From Alphaproteobacteria bacterium (GTDB lineage: Bacteria; Pseudomonadota; Alphaproteobacteria; UBA8366; Aestuariispiraceae), in assembly GCA_006844765.1 (NCBI GenBank), contig SPJV01000054.1, forward strand, positions 1 through 16,399: 16,399 nucleotides of DNA, given 5' to 3'. This document shows positions 7,945 through 14,280 of this stretch, one piece after another. The notes below the pieces were generated by a model. The model saw only the letters and a program-made list of their open reading frames with translations. It did not search any database and was not told where the DNA came from. Position 1 is the stretch's first letter. Each line of letters starts with the position of its first letter. The position numbers and the translations under genes are program-made.

Positions 7945-8693
7945 CAGATCGCCTGTTCGACGATCCCCCGCGTAATGATGTCCCGCGTATCATCGGGCAT
8001 CGGGGCGCCATGGGCCATGCACCGGAAAACACGCTGGCATCCTTCCGGAAAGCCCATGAGCTCGGCTGTGACTGGGTGGAATTTGACTGCATGCTGTCGG
8101 ATGATGAGGCAATCGTCATCCATCACGACGATGCACTGGATCGTACAACGGATGGCACCGGTATTGTTGCCGAAACCGCCTTGGCGCAGATCAGAAGGCT
8201 GGACGCCGGCGGTTGGTTTGCAGATCGCTATCGCGGGCAGCAAGTGCCGACCCTGGACGAGACCATCGCCTTGCTGCGCGAGACAGGCATGGGTGGCAAT
8301 GTCGAGATCAAGCCGGTTAGAGGCTATGAGCGCAATACCGGCAAGATTGTGGCTCACCAGACATGGGAGCTTTGGCCGACTGAACTGCCGCCACCGGTTG
8401 TCTCCTCCTTCTCATTGACGGCGTTGGAACAAGCGGTCATTGCCGCCCCCAATCTCGACTATGCGATCCTCTGGTGGGATATACCGGAGGAATGGGCCTA
8501 TCATCACGGTCGCCTGAATGCCCGCGCGGCACATTGCAATGCTGGGCGGTTGGATGAGGCACAAACCACGGCCTTCCTGGAAGCTGGCATCGCGGTTCGG
8601 TGCTATACAGTGAATGATCCAGATCAGGCGCAACGCCTGTTTGACTGGGGTGTTTCCAGCATTTTCTCCGACTTCCCTGATCGTTTTTTGTAA
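7941..8693 (+). CDS. ugpQ: Glycerophosphodiester phosphodiesterase (UgpQ-like)
   Basis: A 250-residue TIM-barrel enzyme, close to the length of E. coli UgpQ. It hydrolyses glycerophosphodiesters (deacylated phospholipids) to glycerol-3-phosphate and the alcohol. Signature residues are visible: 'IGHRGAMGHAPENTLASF' (18-35, catalytic His20-Arg21, Glu29), 'WVEFDCMLSDDEAIVIHHDD' (45-64, metal-binding Glu47 and Asp49, catalytic His62), 'NVEIKP' and the C-terminal 'CYTVNDPDQAQRLFDWGVSSIFSDFPD'. No signal peptide, so cytoplasmic. The start codon overlaps the hydrolase stop by 4 nt, so both enzymes are made from one message. ugpQ is used because of overall similarity; no ugp transport genes are in the window. 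Confidence 0.9.
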   Translation: MTDRLFDDPPRNDVPRIIGHRGAMGHAPENTLASFRKAHELGCDWVEFDCMLSDDEAIVIHHDDALDRTTDGTGIVAETALAQIRRLDAGGWFADRYRGQQVPTLDETIALLRETGMGGNVEIKPVRGYERNTGKIVAHQTWELWPTELPPPVVSSFSLTALEQAVIAAPNLDYAILWWDIPEEWAYHHGRLNARAAHCNAGRLDEAQTTAFLEAGIAVRCYTVNDPDQAQRLFDWGVSSIFSDFPDRFL

Positions 8694-8778
8694 GCCAACC
8701 ATCACCAGCAATCACCTATGCTATTTCCGCAGGACGGGAATGCAGCGATCGCATTTGTGCTCGGCCTGAAAACGCCCT

Positions 8779-8790
8779 ATCTGCGCAGAT
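8779..8790. promoter_or_regulatory. 12-nt perfect palindrome upstream of the 60-residue gene
   Basis: ATCTGCGCAGAT is exactly self-complementary, 91 nt before the small gene at 8882. It may be a regulator's binding site. TTGTGC (8755-8760), 17 nt, TATCTG would place it on a poor -10 box. Nothing more can be said. Confidence 0.2.
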
Positions 8791-8881
8791 AACGGAATGC
8801 GCCCGGAACAGGAATTCCAACGATAGGAGGGCGGGCGCTAAGACCGGGATAAAGAAACCCTGTTCTTGAAGGAACACTGTC

Positions 8882-9064
8882 ATGTTCAAATCGTCCTCCG
8901 ATGCCGCCGAGTTCATCGTCGAAACCCTTGCACCGTCCGCTACCAGCTTCATGCGGATCGTACATGCGGGCGAAATGCGGCTTAACCTGCGCATCTTCCC
9001 GGCTCCGGTCGTTTCAAACACCGCTCCGGCTGGCCAAGGCCTGCGTCGTCTGTTCGGCCGCTAA
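8882..9064 (+). CDS. Small protein of unknown function (60 aa)
   Basis: Not recognised. A 60-residue frame beginning 'MFKSSSDAAEFIVETLAP' and ending 'GLRRLFGR', without signal peptide or membrane segment; acidic at the front and basic at the end. I treat it as real for three reasons. GAAGGAA lies 7 nt before the ATG. Codon choice is restrained and resembles well-expressed genes of the window (repeated CGT, GCT, CTG, ATC). A strong GC hairpin follows about 20 nt after the stop. It stands alone between ugpQ and ribF with 188 bp of non-coding DNA upstream, suggesting its own promoter. An overlapping frame at 8901-9119 has no ribosome binding site and runs through the hairpin, so I prefer this one. 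Confidence 0.65.
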   Translation: MFKSSSDAAEFIVETLAPSATSFMRIVHAGEMRLNLRIFPAPVVSNTAPAGQGLRRLFGR

Positions 9065-9083
9065 GGTCTTTTACGTTTCATAC

Positions 9084-9110
9084 GCCCCGGGGCTTTTTGA
9101 TCGCCCCGGG
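9084..9110 (+). terminator. GC-rich hairpin terminator after the 60-residue gene
   Basis: CCCGGGGC (9086-9093) and GCCCCGGG (9103-9110) form an 8-bp all-GC stem with a 9-nt loop. The left arm is itself a palindrome (9084-9093) directly followed by five Ts (9094-9098). It separates the small gene from ribF. There is no T-run after the full stem, so the exact termination mechanism is unsure. Confidence 0.5.
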
Positions 9111-9157
9111 CTCGGGTAGTCTTCGCCTCGATCATTGATTTTCGGGGATGAGCATCC

Positions 9158-10108
9158 GTGCAGCTTTTACGACATCACGACGACTGCCCACCGCAGAGCC
9201 GGGGGGCAGTCGCCGCACTTGGCAATTTCGACGGTGTCCATCGCGGGCATCAGGCTGTCATTGGCCAGGCGGCACGCTTAGCTGCGGATCGATCTGTACC
9301 CTTCTCGGTCATTACCTTTGAACCGCACCCGCGAGAGTTCTTTCAGCCGGACGCCGACAGTTTTCGTCTAACGCCATTCCGGAACAAATCGCACCACCTG
9401 GAAGCGCTGGGTATCGACTTGTTGGTATGCCTGTCCTTCGACAAGGCCCTTTCGAGCCTGACCGGTCAGGAATTCATCGATCAGATTCTGGTTGGAGGGC
9501 TTGGTCTTTCCGCTGTTATCGTCGGATATGATTTTCGCTTTGGTAAAGGGCGTGATGGCGACGTTGACCTACTAAAAGCCGACAGCCGGTTCGAGACCAT
9601 AGTCGTTGACCCTGAAGCTGCCGGTGATGGCACTGTATACTCCTCAACCAAGATCAGGGAATTCTTGGAAACCGGGCAACCGGGCCACGCCGCGGCTTTG
9701 CTGGGGCGGCCTTTTGAGATTGAGGGCGAAGTGATCCATGGTGACCAACGCGGCCGCACCATTGGGTTCCCAACGGCCAATCTGAAAATTGGTGACTATA
9801 TCCGCCCTGCCTATGGTGTTTATGCCGTCCGGGCAGGCGTCGAGACCGGCAGGCCCGGTGAAGCCATGTGGATCGACGGCGTTGCCAACCTTGGCAAGCG
9901 TCCGACTGTCGATGGGCTGAAAGAACTGTTCGAAATCCACCTATTCGATTTCGAACGGGATCTCTATGGCACACATCTCCGCGTTGCCTTGATCGAGTTC
10001 ATTCGCCCGGAACAGAAATTCGACAGCTTCGATGCCCTGAAAGCACAGATCGAGCTGGATGGCCGGAAGGCACGCCTGATCCTCGATACCCGCGCCGCTG
10101 GAGCATAG
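9158..10108 (+). CDS. ribF: Bifunctional riboflavin kinase / FAD synthetase
   Basis: A 316-residue enzyme of standard RibF length that phosphorylates riboflavin to FMN and adenylates FMN to FAD. The N-terminal nucleotidyltransferase domain shows 'LGNFDGVHRGHQAVI' (21-35) with the HxGH motif at 28-31, 'TFEPHPREFF' (53-62), 'VGYDFRFGKGRDGD' (122-135) and 'YSSTKIREFL' (161-170). The C-terminal kinase domain shows 'HGDQRGRTIGFPTANLK' (194-210) and 'GVYAVRAG', ending around 'PEQKFDSFDALKAQIELD'. The start is a GTG, with GGGGA about 9 nt upstream; the ATG at 9148 is in another frame. The stop lies only 6 nt from the convergent channel gene's stop, with no terminator between them, so the two transcripts probably overlap at their 3' ends. 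Confidence 0.95.
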   Translation: MQLLRHHDDCPPQSRGAVAALGNFDGVHRGHQAVIGQAARLAADRSVPFSVITFEPHPREFFQPDADSFRLTPFRNKSHHLEALGIDLLVCLSFDKALSSLTGQEFIDQILVGGLGLSAVIVGYDFRFGKGRDGDVDLLKADSRFETIVVDPEAAGDGTVYSSTKIREFLETGQPGHAAALLGRPFEIEGEVIHGDQRGRTIGFPTANLKIGDYIRPAYGVYAVRAGVETGRPGEAMWIDGVANLGKRPTVDGLKELFEIHLFDFERDLYGTHLRVALIEFIRPEQKFDSFDALKAQIELDGRKARLILDTRAAGA

Positions 10109-10114
10109 AGCCAG

Positions 10115-11260
10115 TTACGCCAGATACGCCCCGGCTTGGATGAACAAGAACGCAACGATACCGGCATAAGATATCGGAAAGCCGAAACGCAATAATGGCT
10201 CGATACGCTTGATCCAGTCGTCCCGCCGCTTGTTCTTCAGCACGTGAATGAACACCACCACAAAGACGGCGATAATCGCATAGAGAAGCGAAATGGAGTT
10301 TACGTCATCCGCCAGTGTCGAATAGGGCAGATCCGGCAACTGATCGCGGAGGATCAGATTAAACGCAACGAGGGTAAGCAGCGACGTCACTGATAGATTG
10401 ATCCGTGTCTCCGTCTCCCTGGGCGCCATCCAGAAAACGGCGCCGGCCAGCACCACCAACATCAGGACCGGCAAGAAAAAGCTGAGCACGAAGAATAGCG
10501 GCTTTCTCTTAAGTTCCAGTGCGTAGGTAATCCGAGAATAGGGTTCATCGCCCCAGCGAATGGTCTCCTCCCCAATCGAAACGCGCTGCAGATACCAATC
10601 CAGGAGATCAAGCTCTGAGGCCCCTTCCATCAAGGTTTCTGGCTCCAGACCTTCGAAATAATCTTCATAGGGTGCCAGAAAGACAGAATGCGTTTCATCA
10701 AAAGGCTGGGCGGCAAATTTGACGATCTGCGTATCAAAAGGGAAGTGAGTGAAATCAAACTTCGCCTTGAAGGTCCCGGCAAACCGCGCCTCATAAAAAA
10801 CGGAGCCATCCGATTCCACCAACAAACGTTGGGCACGCACGGAAGGATCACCCCGCAACGCCAGAAACTCCAGCGACGGATTCCAGATATGGTCTTCTTC
10901 TTCGATCCATTTCGGGTTGAGGTCACATTCATCCGGCGCCGGTCCCAGATCAGTGCCCGTCGCGTCCTGAAAGCGCATTTCCTCAAATTCAAGGCGCGGA
11001 TCCCACCAGAGCAGCGCCATATAGAAATCGGCAAAGAATGTCTGGTTCTTATCGTCGATTTCCCCGATCTCAATCGGCCAGAATCCGACTTCTACCCGGG
11101 TCTTCTCATGCTCCGGCGCGGTTCTGGTCGGGATCAGGGAATTGACCCAGGCATTACAATAAGCCGATGCATCGGCACGGGCTTCGGACATCCCTGCCAG
11201 ACTACACGCCAGCATCGCCGCGCAGAAAATCGAAAATAACGCTCCACGAAGCCCCAACAC
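10115..11260 (-). CDS. Prokaryotic pentameric ligand-gated ion channel (Cys-loop receptor homologue)
   Basis: A 381-residue protein. A signal peptide ('LRGALFSIFCAAMLACSLAGMSEARADA') precedes a beta-rich extracellular (periplasmic) domain. This has 'DFYMALLWWDPRL' (about 78-90), 'IWNPSLEF' (about 125-132), 'GSVFYEARFAGTFKAKFDF' and 'FPFDTQ' (about 173-178), the tip of the Cys-loop without its cysteines, as in other bacterial members. Four membrane segments follow: M1 from 'KPLFFVLSFFLPVLMLVVLAG', M2 'INLSVTSLLTLVAFNLIL' (about 287-304), M3 'ISLLYAIIAVFVVVFIHVL' and M4 near 361-380. By alignment from memory with GLIC, M2 carries Glu284 at -2', Asn288 at 2', Thr292 at 6' and Leu295 at 9', suggesting a cation-selective pore; the GLIC pore His (11') is Leu here. 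I start at a GTG with seven Gs 6 nt upstream; an in-frame TTG at 11275 is less likely. The ligand is unknown. Confidence 0.9.
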   Translation of the reverse strand: MLGLRGALFSIFCAAMLACSLAGMSEARADASAYCNAWVNSLIPTRTAPEHEKTRVEVGFWPIEIGEIDDKNQTFFADFYMALLWWDPRLEFEEMRFQDATGTDLGPAPDECDLNPKWIEEEDHIWNPSLEFLALRGDPSVRAQRLLVESDGSVFYEARFAGTFKAKFDFTHFPFDTQIVKFAAQPFDETHSVFLAPYEDYFEGLEPETLMEGASELDLLDWYLQRVSIGEETIRWGDEPYSRITYALELKRKPLFFVLSFFLPVLMLVVLAGAVFWMAPRETETRINLSVTSLLTLVAFNLILRDQLPDLPYSTLADDVNSISLLYAIIAVFVVVFIHVLKNKRRDDWIKRIEPLLRFGFPISYAGIVAFLFIQAGAYLA

Positions 11261-11266
11261 GGCAGT

Positions 11267-11280
11267 CCCCCCCAAAAAAA
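11267..11280 (-). promoter_or_regulatory. Homopolymer ribosome binding site (T7-G7) of the channel gene
   Basis: The minus strand reads seven Ts then seven Gs, 6 nt before the GTG start at 11260. The G-run is the only plausible Shine-Dalgarno element. Replication slippage in either run would alter the distance between ribosome binding site and start. Confidence 0.5.
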
Positions 11281-11445
11281 CTAAACCCCCGGCATTCGCC
11301 GAAGCCTAGCACTGTCGTCACTCGACAAAAAGACGGTGTGACGGCGGGCACTGGCCAAAATTTCCGAATCTACTCACATTCCAATGCAACACTGATTTGG
11401 CATGGTTCTTTCTTGCATATGGCTGAAGAACTGATGGAGAGAATG

Positions 11446-11637
11446 ATGTTTCGCAGTAAATTCCTGCTCGCCGGTTTCGTCGCCTTGTTGTTCGTTGGCT
11501 CCGCTGTTGTTGCCTTGGAAACCGTCAACGCAACGGCCAACGGCGCCTCATCGCTGGAACGCGCTTGTCAGCTTGGCATGATCAGAGGATGCGACACTGG
11601 GAACACCCTGTCGGGATCGACGCTCGGTTCTTTTTAG
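11446..11637 (+). CDS. Small exported or membrane-anchored peptide (63 aa)
   Basis: Not recognised. The product is 'MFRSKFLLAGFVALLFVGSAVV' (a signal peptide or single membrane segment with Arg/Lys at its front) followed by a polar tail of about 40 residues. The tail has two cysteines, 'ERACQLGMIRGCDTG', seven residues apart and able to form a disulfide. GGAGAG (11436-11441) lies 4 nt before this ATG, which I chose; an ATG directly before it (11443) would leave only 1 nt, and one at 11419 has no ribosome binding site. It starts divergently from the ion channel, 185 bp away, and ends 19 bp from the convergent deiminase. Glycine, serine and threonine enrich its end. It could be a small periplasmic peptide; function unknown. 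Confidence 0.6.
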   Translation: MFRSKFLLAGFVALLFVGSAVVALETVNATANGASSLERACQLGMIRGCDTGNTLSGSTLGSF

Positions 11638-11656
11638 ACCTAATCAAGAGGCCCGG

Positions 11657-12754
11657 TTAAACCTTGGGCATCTGCTGTGTCGCACAGTGAATGCCCCCAC
11701 CATTGCGGCCTAGCACTTCCGTTTCAATCAGCATGATTTCACGATCCGGGTAGAGATCCGCGAGAATACGCTTGGCCTCGGCATTGGCACGCTCATCCAA
11801 GGTAGTCGACCCCAGCACAGCGCCATTGAAGACATAGTAATTCACATAGCTCGCGGTCCAGTTCTCCAAATCCGGTTCCGGGATGCGGGTGATTTTTAGA
11901 GCGCGGCCTTTTGCATCTGTTGCGCCTTCCAATACTGATAACGTTTCATAGTTCGTCGCTGACCAGGGATCACCCGCCCAAACACCATCCCCGATTTGAA
12001 TCACGACATGTCCAGGGGCAACGAAACGGGCAAGGGAATCGATATGATAATCCGTCACATCCATGTCCTTGAGCCCCGGTGCCCAGATCATCTTATCCGC
12101 GCCATAGGCTTCGAGCAGGCGGCTTTCGACGTCGTGGCGGGATAGGCCGGGATTTCGGTTCGCGTTCACCCAAGAGCTTTCATGGGCCAAGAGTGTCCCA
12201 TCCCCATCGCTCTCAACACCGCCGCCCTCCCCGACCAAACCATTGTCGAGCAGCGGCAGCCCCAGTCGTTCAGCAACACGGATCGCAATCTCCATATCCG
12301 TGCCATCGCCCCATCGTTCACCCCACCCATTGAAGTTAAGATGTGTGACCGCCAGATTGCCATTGCCATCCGTTGCGAAAACCGGCCCGGAATCCCGGCA
12401 CCATAAGTCTTCGGTTGGGATATCCCATATCTCGACAGCGTCTGACAGTTTTCGGCGTGCCGACGTCTCAAGCGCGCCATCCATCAACATGACAACCGGC
12501 TCAAATTCAGAAATGATATTGGCGATCTCCGCTATCTTGGCTTGTGCTCCATCACGATGCTGCCGGGAGTAATAAGGCGCTAAGGACGCCGGCCATTGCA
12601 TAAGCGTCATCGCATGCGGCAGATCTTCGGCGGGCACGAAGTAGCCGGAACTCTGAGAAGACGCCCAGGCACCGCTGACACCGAGCCCTTTCACCAACAT
12701 CGCGCCTCCGAGAGACGCGAGCCCCGTTTGCCCAAACCACCGCCTTGAAAGCAT
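11657..12754 (-). CDS. Tat-exported agmatine deiminase / peptidylarginine deiminase family protein
   Basis: A 365-residue protein. The N-terminus 'MLSRRWFGQTGLASLGGAMLV' is a twin-arginine signal (SRRWFG), with a probable cleavage near 'GAWASS', so the folded enzyme should be periplasmic. The remainder is a COG2957 guanidino-group hydrolase: 'DLWCRDSGPVF' (117-126, Asp121), 'GEGGGVESDGDGTLLAHES' (175-193), 'NANRNP' (197-202), 'TDYHIDSLARF' (234-244, His237, Asp239) and 'NGGGIHCATQQMP' (351-363) with the nucleophile Cys357. The catalytic set appears complete. Cytoplasmic agmatine deiminase turns agmatine into N-carbamoylputrescine; exported relatives are less well defined and may act on agmatine or on arginine in peptides. 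The ATG at 12754 has AAGGA 6 nt upstream; the GTG codon just before it is rejected. Monocistronic as far as can be seen. Confidence 0.88.
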   Translation of the reverse strand: MLSRRWFGQTGLASLGGAMLVKGLGVSGAWASSQSSGYFVPAEDLPHAMTLMQWPASLAPYYSRQHRDGAQAKIAEIANIISEFEPVVMLMDGALETSARRKLSDAVEIWDIPTEDLWCRDSGPVFATDGNGNLAVTHLNFNGWGERWGDGTDMEIAIRVAERLGLPLLDNGLVGEGGGVESDGDGTLLAHESSWVNANRNPGLSRHDVESRLLEAYGADKMIWAPGLKDMDVTDYHIDSLARFVAPGHVVIQIGDGVWAGDPWSATNYETLSVLEGATDAKGRALKITRIPEPDLENWTASYVNYYVFNGAVLGSTTLDERANAEAKRILADLYPDREIMLIETEVLGRNGGGIHCATQQMPKV

Positions 12755-12900
12755 CACGTTTCCTTCCGCCTATTGATTTGTCCGCAAGAGATGTAACATA
12801 GAATTTCAGAAATGGTGACTATCGGGTCAGGCCCGGCCGCTGATGGTGGAGAGGTCGAACAGGCACACAAGCCCACGGATTGAGTATGAATAAATCGCGC

Positions 12901-12930
12901 GCCGGGGGTTCCTCCGGCGGGTGTTTTCTT
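12901..12930 (+). terminator. Possible plus-strand terminator hairpin
   Basis: GCCGGGG (12901-12907) pairs with CTCCGGC (12912-12918) with one G-T wobble and a 4-nt loop, followed by GGGTGTTTTCTT. The shape fits an intrinsic terminator on the plus strand, but no plus-strand gene is seen upstream, so it would have to end a small RNA or stray transcript. Confidence 0.3.
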
Positions 12931-12986
12931 GCTCAACGGCGCCCGAAACACTTCATGTTTTCCAAGGCTTTCCAACCCAAAGCGAA

Positions 12987-13014
12987 TTGAAGTATAGTCG
13001 GCGCGCAATATACC
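12987..13014 (+). promoter_or_regulatory. Candidate sigma-70-type promoter of the receiver-HPt genes
   Basis: TTGAAG (12987-12992) and TATACC (13009-13014) are 16 nt apart, each matching four of six consensus positions. Initiation near 13021 would give a leader of about 117 nt before the receiver start, containing the 24-codon frame. Confidence 0.35.
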
Positions 13015-13041
13015 CTGCCATAGGATTCTTGTTGGAAATTC

Positions 13042-13116
13042 ATGGCAACGGCTGACAAAATGGGGGCGGCATCCTATGTTCGGGAAATCTCAGAACATCG
13101 TGTGCCTATTGAATAA
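13042..13116 (+). CDS. Possible 24-aa leader peptide before the first receiver gene
   Basis: ATG to TAA encodes 'MATADKMGAASYVREISEHR' plus four residues. GGA sits 5 nt upstream, and the frame lies between the candidate promoter and the receiver start, ending 21 nt before it. Its length is too short for codon statistics, and no run of a single amino acid suggests classic attenuation. It may be chance. Confidence 0.25.
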   Translation: MATADKMGAASYVREISEHRVPIE

Positions 13117-13137
13117 GCAGGGGCGGAGCGCTTAACC

Positions 13138-13656
13138 ATGGCGATACCGAAAAAGTACGATTTCAAGTATCTGCGTATTCTTGTCGTGGATGACAGTAAG
13201 TTCATGACTCGCGTTGTCCAACAGATCCTAAAGTCTTTTGGTGTCGGCGCGATACAAGAAGCCCATTCAGGTATCGAAGCCTATGAATTGGCCCAAGATT
13301 TTGAGCCGGATATCGTGATCTCGGATTGGGATATGGAAAATGGCGGTGGACCGGAACTGATCCGTCGGTTGCGGACCGATGAAGAAAGTAAGTGCAAATA
13401 TGTCAGTGTCATCATGTTGACAGGGTTTGCCGAACGCCGCCGCGTCGTGGCCGCGCGAGACTTCGGCATTACCGAATTCCTGACAAAGCCAGTTTCGGCA
13501 AAAGGTATCTATTCCCGCCTCATTTCAATCGTTGAAAAACCGCGTCCTTTCGTCCGCTCTATGGAAGGTTATTTCGGTCCGGATCGCCGCCGGATCGCCA
13601 ATAACGATTACAAGGGTGAAGAACGCCGCGCTGAAGACGATTTCGCGATGATATAG
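13138..13656 (+). CDS. CheY-like single-domain response regulator 1
   Basis: A 172-residue protein with one receiver domain. Acidic pocket Asp18-Asp19 ('ILVVDDSKFM'), phosphoacceptor Asp63 ('DIVISDWDMENGGG'), Thr95 ('IMLTGF') and Lys117 ('FLTKPV') are all present. The usual proline after the phosphoacceptor loop is Glu67, giving 'DMENGGG' instead of 'DMPDG'. There is no DNA-binding or enzymatic output domain. Instead a C-terminal tail reads 'YFGPDRRR' (145-152) and 'YKGEERR' (158-164), a motif I associate with alphaproteobacterial receiver proteins. It is a collinear paralogue of the receiver at 14429 and precedes an HPt gene by 26 nt, so it probably takes part in a phosphorelay. GGAG lies about 10 nt before the ATG. 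Confidence 0.93.
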   Translation: MAIPKKYDFKYLRILVVDDSKFMTRVVQQILKSFGVGAIQEAHSGIEAYELAQDFEPDIVISDWDMENGGGPELIRRLRTDEESKCKYVSVIMLTGFAERRRVVAARDFGITEFLTKPVSAKGIYSRLISIVEKPRPFVRSMEGYFGPDRRRIANNDYKGEERRAEDDFAMI

Positions 13657-13682
13657 GCCAGTCAAGGTAACGGAACTCTCTC

Positions 13683-14183
13683 ATGAGCACTTCGGACGGC
13701 AAGCCAATCGGTAAAACCGACTCGGCTGAATTCTCAAAAGGCCCGGCACTGGCGGACAAGGTTCCCCCAGTGGGTGGCCTGTCGCAAGACGAGGCCCTGA
13801 AACGGGCTGATGCAGCCGTTGAAGCTGTCGCAAAAGAATTTGAAGGCATGCTGGGCGAAGAGCTGGATGAGATTGATGTCTTGATGGCCGCCTATAAGGC
13901 AAACCCAAGTCAGGCCAATCTGGATCCGCTATTTGGCCGCATCCACAATCTGCGTGGCCAGGGAACGACACTGGGGTACCCGCTAATCACACGGATTGGC
14001 ACGTCTTTCTGCCGCTACATCATCGACCATGAACCTTCGAAGCAGGTCAAAGCCGCGTTAATCGAACAACATCTGCAAGCCTTGCGTATCGTTTTGAAGG
14101 AACGTACGGAAAGTGACGGCGATGCCGTTAGCAAACAAGTGGCAGAGGCGCTAGAGATCGCGGTCGACAAAGAACTGGCATGA
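13683..14183 (+). CDS. HPt-domain (histidine phosphotransfer) protein
   Basis: A 166-residue soluble protein. Residues 1-40 are polar and probably disordered; a helical HPt-like bundle follows. The motif 'FGRIHNLRGQGTTLGYPLI' (84-102) places the phosphorylatable histidine at His88 in the HxLRG context typical of HPt domains, followed by 'TRIGTSFCRYI' (103-113) as in the helix packing against it. No receiver or kinase catalytic domain is present. It starts 26 nt after the first receiver gene and lies 245 nt before the second, suggesting phosphoryl transfer between these proteins or from a hybrid kinase elsewhere. Only a weak GGA precedes the ATG, so translation may depend on the upstream gene. 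The family assignment rests on the motif and helical pattern. Confidence 0.8.
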   Translation: MSTSDGKPIGKTDSAEFSKGPALADKVPPVGGLSQDEALKRADAAVEAVAKEFEGMLGEELDEIDVLMAAYKANPSQANLDPLFGRIHNLRGQGTTLGYPLITRIGTSFCRYIIDHEPSKQVKAALIEQHLQALRIVLKERTESDGDAVSKQVAEALEIAVDKELA

Positions 14184-14243
14184 TCGTTTAAGCTGTCTCT
14201 GCCAGCGTGCGTTCCAGCCTAACATTCTCAGACAATCGAAATC

Positions 14244-14280
14244 CATTCTCGCCAGGCGCCCTTCGCCTGAGATTCGAATG
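14244..14280 (+). other. Stem-loop after the HPt gene
   Basis: CAGGCG (14253-14258) pairs with CGCCTG (14264-14269) over a 5-nt loop. An outer helix CATTC (14244-14248) with GAATG (14276-14280) can form around an internal loop. There is no T-run, so it may stabilise the message or end transcription inefficiently before the second receiver's own promoter. Confidence 0.35.

Larger units (their letters stand above)
12755..13137. other. Intergenic region between the deiminase and first receiver genes
   Basis: About 380 bp without a confident gene. It holds a hairpin at 12901-12918 followed by a T-rich stretch, a likely plus-strand promoter near 12987-13014, and a possible 24-codon leader frame at 13042-13116. 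A 84-codon minus-strand frame reading into the deiminase start begins at a TTG without a ribosome binding site and is probably not used. No promoter for the deiminase stands out. Confidence 0.5.

Noticed and set aside
11397..11419. TTGGCATGG...TTGCAT resembling a sigma-54 promoter before the 63-residue gene
   Set aside because: The distance between the GG and GC elements is 14 or 9 nt rather than the required 10.
12754..13008. 84-codon minus-strand frame upstream of the deiminase
   Set aside because: Starts at TTG without a ribosome binding site, has low-complexity composition and ends exactly over the deiminase start.
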